Shown here one piece after another: positions 23,298-36,930 of a DNA stretch of 64,000 bases. A program made the translations under genes and the position numbers. How positions within the stretch are numbered: the stretch's first letter is position 1; each line of letters begins with the position of its first letter. Below the pieces are notes generated by a model that saw only the letters and a program-made list of their open reading frames with translations, had not been told where the DNA came from and made no database searches. The DNA is from Sweltsa coloradensis. Its lineage: Eukaryota; Arthropoda; Insecta; Plecoptera; Chloroperlidae. The stretch is from contig JAMZAV010000064.1 of NCBI GenBank assembly GCA_024449915.1, positions 620,001 through 684,000 on the forward strand. Direction: 5' to 3'.

Positions 23298-25540
23298 ATA
23301 TTGCTGTTGTTTATTTCTCAAATTCGTAGATATATTTTGTTATGTACAAATATAAACCATTGTTTCTTTATAAATACAGGCATTAGGCTCTGTAAACTAC
23401 TGGTAACCCGATAAGCAGTTTATTCATCAAGGTCGATAAAACCTACATATTGAGCAATCTGTATCAAACCCAAAAGGTATCTGAAAATGGTCAAATTTCT
23501 CTGGATTGTTTTTCTTCAATCATACACTATATTGGACCTTGATTGTCTAATTGGAACTTCGGTATTGTTTTGATTTCTTGTGATTGTCCTTGATAAATTC
23601 ATTATTAATGCATTCAACAATATAATTATATAGGGCAAGTCTAAATAAACAAAGCATGCAGCGAATGTGTGTATAGGTAAACGCTTGACATGGATATCCT
23701 ACAGCCTTCTCTTTTAACGCGTATCTTGTTATTTTACTTCTCAAACAGCGCGACTGAGAAATATCCTCACACCAAAACACCACTTGAACGAAACTTTTTT
23801 CGCCGCAACTTTTTTTCGCATACAGAATTTTCCTAGTGTATATATAGGGAAATGTTTAGGGAGATCTGTTAGACTTTGAGTTTGAAGGATTTAAGTTTGG
23901 CCGACGGCTGCAGAGGGACTAGAACTTGTATAAAGAAAACTTGAAGACTTCCATAGACCAGAAAGGGTGGTACAAGTTGTTCCACGGGAGTAGTTCTCAA
24001 TGGACGGTTCTGTGCATGCCCTTCACCTTAGACGAAGATATAACTTATATGATCTTGGTTATTACTTTCTTCGCCCTTTGCTCTTACTATAACGGAGACC
24101 ATCTTATAGTTTAAACTAAGGTTTTTCTTCTGATTTGGAAACATTTAAGCCCTCTATTATGTTTAATCAACCGAACGCAGCTCAGAACATTATTGTTAAT
24201 TTAATAAGGGTATTGGCATATTTATGATTTTATACAAGCCATGTGACTCTGTTTCTTAATAATAAAATCAACACCAGATTAAGAAGGCACTGCCCGTTGC
24301 TCGTTAGCTTCATCTCGACCGTGTTATTTGACTTTAATGCATACTCTCGCAAAAAATATGGCTGATGGACGATTACAGATAGTGCGTTGTACTTTACACA
24401 AGGTTCTTTATTAATCTTTGATATATGCTTGTTTGCCCGTTAGAAGTTGATTTACAAACAATTTGTTTTCTAAAAATATACCAAATAAACGCAAAGTATT
24501 GTAAAAACTGCCAATTTGTAAAATTCCGCATAAAAACGCATTCGAAAGTAATGAGCATCGAATAGCATACTAGAATAGATGTCGCTTTCCTTTACAATCC
24601 AGTGTTTACTCGAGCCTTCTGGCAATATTAGTTTGGCAATCAGACCTTTTTCCGTAATCAATGGTGTTGTGCCTAATTCTGGCTGCGAAGTGCCCTCTTA
24701 TTAAGTTATTTTGAAGTGCCAAGAAATGCATCACCAAATATTATTAACGCCAGAATCATTGACGCGGATATGATATTTACGTTCCATTCATAAGTCATTT
24801 ATTGTATTATTATACAAATAAATTAAAATAACGGTCTCCACCGGGAATTGAAAAAGGAAATCTACTAAATCTGTTCAATTGTTGGTTGTTGTTTGTTTTA
24901 TTGTTTTGTGTTGTTAACTGAATACAATTTACACACTTTGTATGTTTCTCTTTCACCTGTGAGGGAGAGGAAAATTATATTTTCAATTCAGTCTCTGATT
25001 GAAAATTCTGCTTTCGAAACAGTGAATGGAAAGTTTTGCTGTATTATTAATTTTCTGAAACTTTCCAGCCAACGTTATCCCTAGTAGTTCACTAATATAG
25101 ACTCTGTGTGGGAGAACAAGGATCAGGCAAAGTATCGTGGGTGCCTCGTGCAAATAATTACGCTTGATAGAGAGAACACTGCAGTCAAAGCATTAGGTCG
25201 TTGACCCTTCGGAGGGGATAGGACAGGACAGGTGCAAATACTACGTAATTCACCTCATCTTTCTCATGAATCAACCACATATAATCTAAAAGTAAATCCA
25301 ATGAATGTTCATTTGTGATAAAACTTTTGGGAATGAAGTTTAAGGCTGCTCAGCATTCCGTTTGTTCCTGGACTTATCCCAGGAGTTATGAGTTACGCCA
25401 TCCCCTCTAGACTGGGTCTACTTCGTACGTTTGGCAGAGAGGGTCATGTTTAATGCCAAGGATGTAGGCCCACGGCGGGATTACCGTTTTATAGAATATT
25501 CAGCTACTTTGAATTGCGAATCATACGGCGGTGGGCAGTC
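23298..25540. other. Unassigned AT-rich sequence
   Basis: Only short, unconvincing open frames are present. I see no terminal repeats or conserved motifs. Confidence 0.5.
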
Positions 25541-25541
25541 T

Positions 25542-25604
25542 TCTCTCTCTCCCTCTCTCTCTCCCTCTCTCTCTCTCTCTCACTCACACACACACACACA
25601 CACA
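25542..25604 (+). repeat. (CT)n(CA)n microsatellite
   Basis: A run of CT-rich repeats passes directly into CA repeats. It lies inside an open frame (25431-25733) that has no other coding evidence. Confidence 0.97.
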
Positions 25605-25734
25605 GGCCCGAGTTCTGTACTTGTCGGTAGTGGAGAGCTTACAGACTCAGATTTAGGACCGAAGTTGTTTAAGGCTTCTTCACTCGGGTATTATCCACAA
25701 ATACTAAAAATATTCTGCGTAACCTCAAAATGAA

Positions 25735-26397
25735 CTGATGTCCGCCTCATTTACAAGAGGATTCATTGTGTGTCTATAAACACTGGGCTTGGTCTAAAGT
25801 CAAAGTAATTTTACGTCAAACGAATCTTTTTACTGTTGGTCCTTAGCCAGAATTTAAAAAAGATCGAAATATTTTTTGATGCGAATCCGTTCCCCCCGTT
25901 CGTCACGTTTTAACTTCGAAACGAGTTTTCTAATTTTAAACAAGATTTCGAACACTTTATATTTACTTTCATGTATTTTCTTTCCTTCTGAGAAATAAAC
26001 AAATACGTGTGTTTCGTGATTCAGCGTAAGATAACATTTCCTAACATCGTCGAGATAGAATTATGTGGTGCATGGTCTACTAATAGCCGGGATAGGTAGC
26101 AGAGAGTGGCTCGTGGATTCAACCAACGCAAGCAAGCAGGTTGGGTAAATCGATGAAGACCTTATTGGAAAAATAAGATTAATGTAATACACAGTACACG
26201 GTAGATTACGAACTATGCACCTGGAATGTCTAGACATTCTGTGCATAATTTCGCTAAAATGAAAAATGTTTACTTTCTAAATTTAATAAAGGGTGCACCT
26301 CCGCGATATAAGAAACTATGGCTTATAGGGCGTGAACCGGATTTCATTTGATTTTACTTTATTTAACGTAAATTATAGTATGTAACTGATATGTTGA
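25735..26397. other. Unassigned sequence
   Basis: Nothing recognised. Confidence 0.5.
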
Positions 26398-26545
26398 ACT
26401 GATTTACAAAGGAGGACAATGAATGATGTAACATAAATGAACACAAAGTAGATATCAACTATTTCAAATTATAACAAGAAAATTACTTTTGTGTCCATTT
26501 ATGTTTTTAGTTTAACTTATTGTCCTCCTTTTTAAATCAGTTTTG
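26398..26545. repeat. Inverted repeat of an AAAGGAGGACAAT motif
   Basis: ACTGATTTACAAAGGAGGACAA (near 26400) is inverted at about 26520-26545. The same TTGTCCTCCTTTGTAAATCAG occurs at 19174-19194. It sits directly before family D copy 3. Confidence 0.7.
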
Positions 26546-26549
26546 GTTT

Positions 26550-26880
26550 ATTTAGAATAAGGATACGTCAACCGTTAGGTCATAATGCGCAACTCTAGCC
26601 TAGGGGTATGGGGAGGAGGGGCCCATGCTGGTCACAACTAGCCACGGTTAGGGGGGGGAAGGGGGGTTTCTCACGTCGCGGTCGTCACCGTCTTTGTCAT
26701 CGTTCGTTGTGTCATTGTCATCGTCGTCGGGGAGGTCGTCAAGGGAAAGGGTATGTGTCCCCGACGACGATTGCCAGAGCTCGCCTCCAGTTTCGGAGAG
26801 TAATAAACTCCCCTCGTACTATAGCTGATGTTTGCGAGGTGGACTTTTCTCTTGAATCACCTTGTACGAAAGTTTTAATA
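26550..26880 (+). repeat. Dispersed repeat family D, copy 3
   Basis: This closely matches copies 1 and 2 in the same order: head motif, GC-rich body, GTC/ATC-rich Asp-coding stretch, and the GCGAGGTGGACTTT tail at about 26835. Confidence 0.85.
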
Positions 26881-27049
26881 ACTGAATATGATAGACGTTA
26901 AATAATTTAAATAGATAAATGAACATTGAACAATAACACGATACATATTATCTTGGAACATATCTTACTAATCCTGGTAAACATATTATTATTATCTTTT
27001 CAAATATGGCTTCTATTTTCTGTCACTCGTCTACTTGGGAACTCCGTCT

Positions 27050-27300
27050 AGGCCCGGGGTATAATTTGGACCGCCTCTACTAACCGTAAAAGACGAGGAA
27101 ACAGCCAACCCAACCCAACCCTTTCCCTATACTTCCTCGACACGCAACGCGGGGTGCAAGCTTTCTGTGTCGGGGTGTCCGCAATCTTGAGTCGTCTGAG
27201 GCTGGATCTATCCACCACGGGCCTGTCACCGTTGTGTGGCCTCATGCAATGTTCAGGTTCATTACCGTGCATATTTGCCCCCCCCCCCCCCCAACAGCCC
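27050..27300. other. GC-rich island, possible exon remnant
   Basis: Much higher GC than its surroundings and open for over 200 bp in two plus-strand frames and one minus-strand frame, so the coding frame cannot be chosen. It ends in a C run (27278-27292). No domain recognised. Confidence 0.3.
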
Positions 27301-28702
27301 ATCGTCTCGGTTAACGCAATTGTATAAATATGAGACGTAAAGTCTAATACAAACCAACAATCAACTATTTACTTAAAGATTTTAATGAGACTAGAAAACA
27401 ATAATTGATATTTGGACTTGAGAGCAAACGTATGCAAAGTAGTTTACATTACAAACAATTCTCGGAATGAACCAATGTGAATGTATTTATTATTCAAACT
27501 TCGTATTCTGTTCTGCATAAAATATAAGAAAACTGTGATAATTATTATTCATGGGAATAATTGTAGAGACATGGGGGTCTTAATAACGAACGTGTATTTA
27601 CATTTATAATAATATCTCGCATGAACTAATTACTACGGTTTCTCGTACCAAGAGCGGGGCTGATTCGTTCGTCTTGCGTGCAAATAATATATAAGTACAA
27701 CATGGTGTAAACGGTAATGATATTTAATTTTCCACAAGAATTGTTCGTATAACAGACAGAGTGGTCCGCGTCAATTATTACAACAAGAGTAATATCAAAA
27801 CAATGTTAAGATTCAGAATATTACCAAGAATGAAACAGAAAATGTTTCTTCGAGGTGGAACTTTAATCATGTATAAGATTTCACCTTTTGATCGGTTCGA
27901 GACATAGATCTGAAGAGCGTTTGTGTTATGCAGATTGTATTTATGATATCGCTTTACTCAAAAAAGAGAGAAAGATAAATCAAACGGAATAATAAAGAGA
28001 ATATCTAAAAAGTTTCTTTTTGCTATGGACGAGATGTTCGCATTTTTTCTGAAACGTGCGCCTGAACGGGGATCTGATAGGGGTGTGACTCAGTCCTATC
28101 ATATTGCAATTAACTCGCAGCCGCTGCGTGTCGGACGAGCGATCGATCTGGCCAAGATGAATTGATATTTGATTGAGTTAATCAGAGCATCGGCCCAAGA
28201 GTGCGGAGCGAAGTATTTAAATTAAAATACCGACCATGCACGGTGGCTTAGAACCTAAGCTGAATTTATGACTCCGTGAGCGAGCGCGAGGAAACCGACT
28301 AGGTGGAAAGCTCTTGACAAACTACTTCATCATAATATCTATGTCGCTCAAGAGAACAGACTGATGAGATGGATTTTTCATGATGACGTCATCATAACAA
28401 CAACGAGAGAGAGAGAGAGAGAGAGAGATTTGATATTCCCTTTAAGTGTAGCCTGCAACCTCTATAATTTACATGTATTGGTACACAGTATAGTACATAT
28501 GAAGTATACAATATAGAATTAATAAAAATAATAATACAACACAATATGTTACATAAAACAATACAATTTACCACAAAATCTAATAGAACGCATAACAGAA
28601 TATATTTATCTGATTATTTGATCATTCATAATCTTATAAATTAGTGGAAACAATTAATAGTCACATTTTTCATACAAAAACGAAAACACAATCATAATAT
28701 AT
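27301..28702. other. Unassigned sequence with a CRE-like site and a GA repeat
   Basis: TGACGTCA lies at 28384-28391, followed by a (GA)n tract at 28405-28429. No genes recognised. Confidence 0.55.
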
Positions 28703-29175
28703 TTGAATGAACGTAGCGAGCGAAGCGAAGATTCCATTTCACTACACTGGAGAAAAAAATCCGGAATGTTTTTTTTTTCTCCTTTTTTTCTGTATTTTTG
28801 GCTGTTTGTTAACACGATTCCGGCTAAACCGATACTCCAATTGCGATGAAATTTTCTGGAAGCCTTCGAAATCTCTGAACTTAGAATAATTGCCACTTTT
28901 TTTTAGCGCAATCGAAAAATAATTTCTCATGAAAATCACAATTTTACGATTTTTTCGTTAAAAAAATATTCGATTTATAACACCTACATGCTTTATCCGA
29001 TTGTAATGATATTTTTAAAGCTTCTTAATTTTATGAATTAATATATTGGTGTGAAATTTGACCGTAATTGAAAAATAATTTCTCATTAAAATCGCAATTT
29101 TACGCACTTTTTCGTTTAAAAAAAATTACGCTCATCCAACAACGCGCCTGAAAAAGCGTTTGCGAAGCGTCCTTG
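28703..29175 (+). mobile_element. Helentron-like element, subfamily A, copy 6
   Basis: The 5' end is slightly diverged (TTGAATGAACGTAGCGAGCG). The interior, on the opposite strand to copies 1-5, contains the shared block near 28820-28870. The 3' end has ACGCTCATCCAAC, a hairpin AACGC/GCGTT, and terminates CCTTG instead of CCTAG. Confidence 0.66.
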
Positions 29176-29280
29176 TACATTTCATTTCAAAACAATCTTA
29201 TGAACAACGATAGGAAAACGAATCATACAAGAAATCGTGAAACAATGTTCACATCTCTGATAAATTATATGTGTGTCAGG

Positions 29281-29345
29281 TCCAGTGGTTCGAGTCCTTG
29301 AATCCAACTCAGAAGTTTAAGGGATCGATTCCCGCTTCAGGCTTC
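29281..29345 (+). repeat. Possible tRNA-like SINE head
   Basis: GTGGTTCGAGTCC and, about 40 bp later, a B-box-like GGATCGATTCCCGC. There is no acceptor stem and no recognised SINE body, so this is tentative. Confidence 0.35.
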
Positions 29346-29639
29346 AAACAGAAGCTTTCTGGCTTCTAAGGTCCAGAATTTCAAAGTCTAGTTAAAATTT
29401 ATCTGCCAGCCCTCCTCTTCTAAGTACATATTCACAAGGCTTCTGATTGGTGGTTGCAATAGTGATAACAAGTTATGTGACAGTTAAATTTACTTGCCAC
29501 TTTAAATGGACATTGAAATACCGGACCTAAGATCCATCAATTCTTGGATTTGAACCGTCTTAACAACACTGAATAACTGTATTAAGTTGTTCCGAATTAG
29601 CCTTGTTGATTCTGGAGTCGCTATCGGGTGCATTGTGAC

Positions 29640-29735
29640 CAACCACTTGATAGCTATTTGGTTGCCCCTGGTTGGCCAATATTCGCGCGTCGATGACTTC
29701 GGCGCCAACAGGGTTGGCTCGGTCGAGTTTCAATG
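29640..29735 (+). repeat. Dispersed repeat family H, copy 2
   Basis: CTGGTTGGCCAATATTCGCG followed by TCGGCGCCAACAGGGTTGG matches the copies at 21431 and 50690. Confidence 0.65.
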
Positions 29736-29759
29736 TAGGCCCACTGTAAATATTCATGT

Positions 29760-31560
29760 GATATATTTACTTACATATGAAGTGACGCTTCATCAGAATA
29801 AAACTGAATTTAAAAAATATAAAACATTGTGTTGAAAAAAACAAACAGTTGAGTATTTTTTATTTACACCCTAATGTAAAAGAGTGAGAGAGAATGACAC
29901 ATCGTCTGGCTAACTCATAAAGACACGTGCGATACAGTCACCGTAACGCCGTGGCCGCAAGACACTTAGGAACAGGTGGCGGAGAAAATGAAACGATCCA
30001 AATCAGGGGTAATGTTTACTTTTCCACACATACAGCACAGTTATAGTCGCCGCGGTTCCAACACCAACATCCAAACATATTGCTAAAAATAGTTCGCGCG
30101 GAAGAAGCCAACTAAGCTAATAAAATGTTCGGGCTATAAAAAGAAAAGAGATAAAAATGTCCACTGAGCTAGACACACTTATAGAATAGACGAAAGATAT
30201 TGGGGAAATTCCTTTCAAAGTGTATTGCAAAGAAATCACAGCAGCAGTATTTAAAACATCCAATATTTTTGCCAACATATTTTGGTTGAACCTTGAAGTC
30301 AACAATTGGGATTTGAAAGTATTTTATTAATCTTTAATTCATTAATTTAGTAACAATTTATAGTGGACAATAAAAATATTAATTTTAATAAAATTTTAAT
30401 GAACATGTCAAAAAATATAAGGCGTGGTTTGTAATGAATTAAGATTCTCGGAATATTCCGAGACGTCTCTACCGTATACTACTATAAAAATCTTACATTA
30501 TTATGAAATGTCTTTTACTTGTGTAAAAGTTTTACAATTACGTTGCTTTACTGCCAAATGTAAAACAGCTATTCACGACTTTTGTGGACGTTTTACCATG
30601 TACCAGAGTATCACCGGCTATAATACAGCATTCGAGTTCTACCAACACCCAACGTTGTTCCCTGTGTAGGTAACACCAATCACGGCTTACTGTCTAGGGG
30701 AAATGTTACACCTTAACCTCGTAAATTATAAGAAATTTTAATATTACCTTCTGTTAGGAAGAAAAAGAACATTTCGCGAGTAAAGCCAGTGGGTTAATAA
30801 GAAGGAATTCATCCCCGCACGCGTTAGGGGTGTGTTGGTAGGGGCGAGGGGGAGCGAGACCAGCTTTAGAGCTTAGGGAGCTGAGATAAGCTCCGCAAGC
30901 GTCTTAAAAGTTTCCCACTGCCACACTAAATTTAACGTTTTCATAACGTGGTGTCCCCCGATTTGACTACATGTCAACAAACGTAACTCAACAACCGGAA
31001 AGGGGGCTTAGTTTTTATACTTCAAGGGGTGTTTTTACGGTGAACATAGGGTATTGTTTCAATTGTTACGTGATTTTCGCTACAGTTTACATCGTAAAAT
31101 AGTGCACGTGGTAATCCTAGTGGCTCAGTGCAGTCGCTAAGTATTATTCCAGCATCCATGTCTGTGTGCTTATATTTGAAACCACTAGATATAAGTAGAG
31201 ATACGTAACAATTTTAACTGTATGTAGCATTAATTATTTAAATTTTTAGCAAATATAAATTGTGTAGCATCTTTTTTGTCTTTCCATTTGATTTGATATA
31301 TTTTGTTTTCAGATGATTATATATTTATTTTAGTCTATACCTCAATGTAAAATGGCAGTAATGCTGTATTGAGTGAACAAATAAATAAATGTCTAAATGT
31401 GTGGCATTTCTTGCACTCCTATTGGAAAATTATGTCATCCATATAGGTTCATTTAAAAAATTGAACTTCATCAATCCGTCTTTACCGATGGCAGTTAACA
31501 TTATATTGAACGTTAGAGTTTTTGGGTTGGTTACTGCGGACGCGGAGTAAACCATAAGGT
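29760..31560. other. Unassigned sequence
   Basis: No coding region, terminal repeat or conserved family recognised. Slightly GC-richer at 30800-30990. Confidence 0.5.
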
Positions 31561-31562
31561 AG

Positions 31563-31630
31563 TTGGATGAGCGAAGCGAAGACTTCAATTTCACCGACCC
31601 CCCAAAAATTTAGCTCCGTTGTTTTTTTGT

Positions 31631-31663
<33 letters not shown>

Positions 31664-32338
31664 CGTCTGTTTGTTCGCTCTCTACCGGGCAAACGGCATA
31701 TGCGATCTTGATGAAAATTTGACACGACCTTTGTTTTCTCTGAACTTAGACTTGCCACGTTTTTGGGTACAATCGAAGAAATATTTCTCATGAATATCGT
31801 ACTTTTACGATTTTTTTCGATTTTTAGTGCGATATTTTTCGTGCCATTTGGGCCAATTCTGACCAAACGGGTGGAGCTACAACGTTTATATTTCACATGG
31901 ACATTAAGGTAATGGTGATGTATTGCTTTCTGAAAGAAAAAGTTGAAAAAGTTAGCCAGAATCGAGAGAAATAAAGCTTTTAATATACGTTTTTTGACTT
32001 TTTGTGCGATATTTTCGTGCCATTTGGGCCAATTCTGACCAAACGGGTGGGGCTACAACGTTCATATTATACATGGACATTAAGGTTATGGTTATGTAGT
32101 ACCTTTTGAAAGAAAAAGTGGAAAAATTTAGCCAGAATCCATAGAAATAAAGCTTTTAATACAAGTTTTTTTACGGTAAATAATACCAATTGACAAGAAA
32201 CAAAAGAAACTTGACAACATTCACCTACAATGCGTAGGCAGCAAAACAAAGCACTTGCAAAAGTAAAGTTATCCCACGCAAACTAAAACCTTTAAAAAGC
32301 TCATCCATCAACGCGGCGGGACTTTAGCGTTTTCCTAG
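31563..32338 (+). mobile_element. Helentron-like element, subfamily B, copy 2
   Basis: Complete: TTGGATGAGCGAAGCGAAG at the 5' end, T/G-rich tract, shared block (minus-strand translation NFHQDRICRLPG), two internal blocks with TGGACATTAAGGT, inner repeat GCTCATCCATC, hairpin, and CCTAG at 32338. It is nearly identical to the inverted copy at 50888-51659. Confidence 0.75.
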
Positions 32339-32339
32339 T

Positions 32340-33044
32340 ATAAATATGTTTGCATACAACAGCGTAATGTATGACCTCAAAAGCAGTTACCATAAATTTA
32401 AATCAAAAAACGCGGTTAAGTTTTTTGTGCTGAGAAATTAATTCGTCATCCTTGGGTGCACTAGTTAGTTCAAGTATTGACAGCGCACGCTTAAAAGTTC
32501 AAAGACATTGTAAAGTAGGAGATGGATGTATGAAGCTTGGAACGATGGTACAATATCTCACATAGTTTTATCGGAAGCAAAACTATTCTAACCCTCACCG
32601 ATCAAGACTGGGACTGCTAGCTGCTAGGTAGTCAGGGTTTAACTCCATTGACCTGAATGAGCAACATCGCATGAAGTTCGGTGAGCTGAGGAAGACGGAA
32701 ACGAGGAGTATGTTCGTTTTATGTCTGGTCTCGTTCTGGATGTGGGGCTCTTTTAACATTATCAAACATTGATGATATCCTAGGACAATTGCTCTCGATG
32801 TATGTTTGAGTTGAAACACAAATATGGTGACCTTGTACTGTCTTCAAGATGGACGACGGGCAAGGCTTCTCCCTTATAACACAATAATAAGAAGATCAAA
32901 CGTGTTTTGATGTTAAATATAATATTACGTTTAGAAATATTCTTGAAGTCAAAAGTGGTCAACGTGGTGAATTAGTTTGAAACAAGCACGGGTTAACAAG
33001 TGTCCACGATACGGAGCAAAGCGAATATTCTAGCTTTCAATTCC
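32340..33044. other. Unassigned sequence
   Basis: Nothing recognised. Confidence 0.5.
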
Positions 33045-33262
33045 ATTTTGGTGGAGGTGCCGGGTTTGGAAATTTTAACTTTCTTCAGGATTAGCCGAGG
33101 CTCCCTGACCCTCCCCCAGGGTCACCAAAACCGCTCTGTGTCATCCATGTTATACGGAAATATCAACCAAATATCGCATATCACACATGCCATTCAGAGG
33201 TCATGTTCGGTTTGTTTTGAGGGACGTGATACACGCGCCGACGGACACACAGACAGAGACGC
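33045..33262 (+). repeat. Dispersed repeat family G, copy 1
   Basis: Head TTTTGGTGGAGGTGCCGGG, middle CCCTGACCCTC, then GGTCATGTTCGGTTT, and an end rich in GACGGACACACAGACAGA. The same order of parts appears at 53570-54350 and reversed at 42996-43276. The open frame 33000-33407 overlaps it and is therefore not convincing as a gene. Confidence 0.75.
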
Positions 33263-33269
33263 CATGCGA

Positions 33270-35230
33270 GTAACGTGTTCGTATTCGTACTATTCGTACG
33301 TATTCGATATTCGTTTTTTAGCTGTCTACATTGCAGCTATAAAACATTACTCATATTCTGAAATTCCTCAATTTAGGACTGAGGATATCAATATTTTACG
33401 ATTGTAAAACTCTACCGAAAAAATTCAACTGTGGATTATTACACCAGTGTGTGTTTTGTGTTAGATTAAGTTCCGAAATCACTGTCATTCACGAATTTCA
33501 CATCATTAATAGATAATGAGAGTTATTGTATCAAAAGACACGTTGTGCCCACAATATCATAAGTCTTTGGACAATGCGGCTCACAGTAGGCTGCGAAACG
33601 TCAAGCGCGCAATAACACAGGTATGTGTTATTACACTATAATTAACGTGGTACAATGTCAAGAAAACCGTCTAATATTAATATTACGGTCCGCGAAAGCC
33701 TTCTATCCTTCAGTAATAATATGTTTGTTGATTATGGTGCGTTGTATTCTTTAAGCCTAGAATATCCCATCTTAAGATTTACTTTACGCAGAATGTATGT
33801 GAACCACACGACACAAAAGTAAGTGAACTAACTCCTAAATAATTACTGCAATTTTCGCTAAAATATGAACCCAGTTTTTGAATGATGTTTAGGTTTTTAC
33901 TAGCTTCTTATAGTTTTTCCTCCGTCTCATGATGTACCGAGTTTTGTTATTTCTACTTGGTACATTCATAACAAATTCTCCTCTATCGGCAACATCTCCA
34001 GGATTAGAACTTAAAATACCCCTTTAATATTCTGACGCGCGCACTCGACATAGAAAACAATCTCGCCGCTGCAAGCGTGGCTTTACGGCAAGTCTTGTTG
34101 GTGTAGCATCGTGTGTTTGTTTTGTTATTTGATCATAATATTACTGAACGTCTGACTTGGCTGGCTTCGTCCTTGGGGTGGTTTTAAGGTAATCTTAGAC
34201 GTAGGTGTTTGCATAAGAAATAATTAGATATTCATGCAGCTTTAGCGTGGTAGCTTGGTTGTTTCGTCTAGGTAACACTTGTGCCATCACAGTATTTTAT
34301 AATACAGTTTAACGTAGACATTTTTGAACTTCACTTAGACTCAATGGTTACTGCTAGATTGAATTAGATCACAAAATGATTGTTTTACAAATTAATGCAT
34401 CCGTTTAATTATATTTCTTTAGTACTTATTTCTAATTAATTGAATTTATTGAAACTTTACAAATCTTGTTATGAATGGACATTTTTTAAGACAATACATA
34501 TGTGCCCATAGTTAGCTTTTTTTTCGTCGCGTGTCTAACTCAAATCTTAAGTTATTTTAACAACAACAGTTTCAAATATTATTCAATGAAAGAAATCCGA
34601 GAATAGTGAAATTGCTTTTAAATAAATATATCTTTTAAAATTACTGTAAAATCTATCAGTTACGGAATTAGTTCAAAATATGTCAGCAGTTTTAGTCATC
34701 GAATCAAAATTTTGATTCCTTTCATTCAGTGTTATAAGAAAACGACCAGCAATGGGTAAATAACACCGTCTAATCGGTACCATTGAAGCAAGAATCATTG
34801 AATCAAACCCTTGAATTCAATTGCTTGAACGAAACATTGAACCGTCTAAATCAGGCTTAGAAATGCTAAGTTCAATGTGTAAGAAAAGATCAATGTTTCG
34901 ATGATTCTCCAATAATATGATTGGTGTGCTTATTTATTGTTCATTAAGTTTGTCATTGTTTGATTCATCGTCTTGGGACGAGTGGAATACGACTGTTGAG
35001 CTTTGTAACAGAATAAATTACCTATAACGCCTGGATTGAAATAAATCTCATCTGCATGAATGAAAACCAGCACATTGTATAGAGACTTTTAAAAATGAAT
35101 TCAGTGTTCATTTGTTTTTGCTGCGTCACGAAAGTAGAAAAAAATACGAAATAGCTTGTTGTCTACGTCAGCTAGACGGAGCGTGGAGGACATGGGGTTG
35201 ACGTTCATTCCCTGCAATAGCCGACATCTA
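33270..35230. other. Unassigned AT-rich sequence
   Basis: No gene or repeat recognised. Confidence 0.5.
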
Positions 35231-35234
35231 GGCG

Positions 35235-35440
35235 CTTTTATCAATCACAAGACGCGATAGGCCTACTCCGGAGCTGTCGCGAACAATTCGCCTTTTGATT
35301 TGTCAACGCGCCGCGCGTTATCATCGAGTGCGCGCGGTGTGGTTAGAGCAACGGCGGACTCACGCAGAACGCTTACTACTCTCGTCAGCGTATTCAGAGT
35401 GTTGGCTCTCGTCTCGCGGAGAATAAAGTAGAGCTGTCAC
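35235..35440. promoter_or_regulatory. CpG-rich island, possible promoter or first exon
   Basis: A sharp rise in CG dinucleotides (for example CGCGCCGCGCG near 35307) in otherwise AT-rich DNA. No open frame, TATA box or splice pair stands out. It could be the 5' part of a gene outside the recognisable region. Confidence 0.25.
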
Positions 35441-36269
35441 TTTCTTTAAATTTGTTTACTATGCTTTTTTATACAAGCGATGGCTCGTTAATACGAATGA
35501 TCGAGGGCATTGTGTATTTTATTTGCCGGAAACATTTTCTTTTAGATAAACCAGCACCATTATGTTACACGAAATGCAACGCATCGTAAATGTTACGCTG
35601 CTGATTTTGTGAGGGTATTCATTGGTCAACGCTCAGGCGTAATTTGAACACACATTACAAGATAAATGCGACGCTTCTAATGTGTTACGGCTTTGACAAG
35701 AAGCAATAAATAACTAATGCTAGGTACCCAATAACTATTCTGGTTGGTTAATTATCATACTATATACAAATTATTCAAATACATTGTGATAATGCATTTT
35801 ATATTTTTTATTTATATTGGTCATCTCCCTTCACAAAAATATATTAAATAGGTTATTAAATGGGATATAGTTTTATAGCGCTGAACAACAGTAAACGAAC
35901 ATGAACTCAATAGATTAGTCGATATAAATGAATGCAAATAAATAAGCAAATACATATATTAATATTTGACACTATATGCGTAATGATTCTAAACTAGGGA
36001 AACGCCAAAGTCGTTGTTAAACGAGTGAGTGAGCCATGTGTTAAGTACCCGTTTACATTACTTTTCTTCCCCCTACCTTGGGCCTACCTAGCCTATCATA
36101 GGCTAGAGAGGCGCATTATGACCTTACAGTTGACGCGCCCGTCCCCGTATACCAACTAAACTTTAAAAACTATTATTTATACGAATATAATTATCAAACT
36201 TAAATGCAAATGTTCCCGGGTACTCACCACATGACTAGCTCACTCGTCTCACTACGACTTTGGCGTTTC

Positions 36270-36345
36270 CCTATAGTCTAGTTGGCTAAGGCGCCCTTGT
36301 AGCCGAAATGTGAAAGAAGTGAGTTCAATTCCCTGGTCGGGAAAG
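36270..36345 (+). mobile_element. tRNA-like SINE head, first copy
   Basis: TAGTTGGCTAAGGCGCCC (A-box-like), then GAGTTCAATTCCC (B-box-like) and GGTCGGGAAAGATTTTG. It is repeated at 36852-36925 as part of the tandem duplication. The tRNA-like fold is incomplete. Confidence 0.55.
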
Positions 36346-36851
36346 ATTTTGTAATTTCTAGATTGTATTTCAAAAATAATTGAACATGATTTGAAATGCA
36401 TAATATAACGCAGTGTTGTCCATCATCTGTGGCAATAGGGCCTACTATGGTAAACATAGCCAGTACGAAATACGTGAAAATATTGCAAGGTTTACTTAAT
36501 CTACGAGCGAATTTTGGGGGTACCTTGACCTGCAACATTCGACAGACCTTGCATGGGCACGGCATTTCACGGCCAGGCGAATAATAAACAAAAAATATAT
36601 TTTCAAAATCTAAAACATTGTACCCGATTACATTACTTTTCTTCCCCTACCTTAGGCCTACCTAGCCTATCATAGGCTAGAGAGGCGCCATTATGACCTT
36701 ACAGTTGACGCGCCCGTCCCCGTATGCCAACTAAACTTTAAAAAACTATTATTTATACGAATATAATTATCAAACTTAAATGCATATGTTCCCGGGTACT
36801 CACCACATGACTCTCTCACTCGTCTAACTACGACTTTGGCGTTTCCCTGGT

Positions 36852-36930
36852 CTAGTTGGCTAAAGCGCCCTTATAGCCGAAATATGGGAGACGTGGGTTC
36901 AATCCCCTGGTCGGGAAAGATTTTGTAATT
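36852..36930 (+). mobile_element. tRNA-like SINE head, second copy
   Basis: TAGTTGGCTAAAGCGCCC followed by GGGTTCAATCCCC. It is closer to a tRNA B box than the first copy. Confidence 0.55.

Noticed and set aside
23547..25084. Several 60-80 codon open frames
   Set aside because: Random-looking composition and no conserved motif.
33000..33407. 135-codon open frame
   Set aside because: Overlaps a family G repeat and has no domain. The frame is not kept in other copies.
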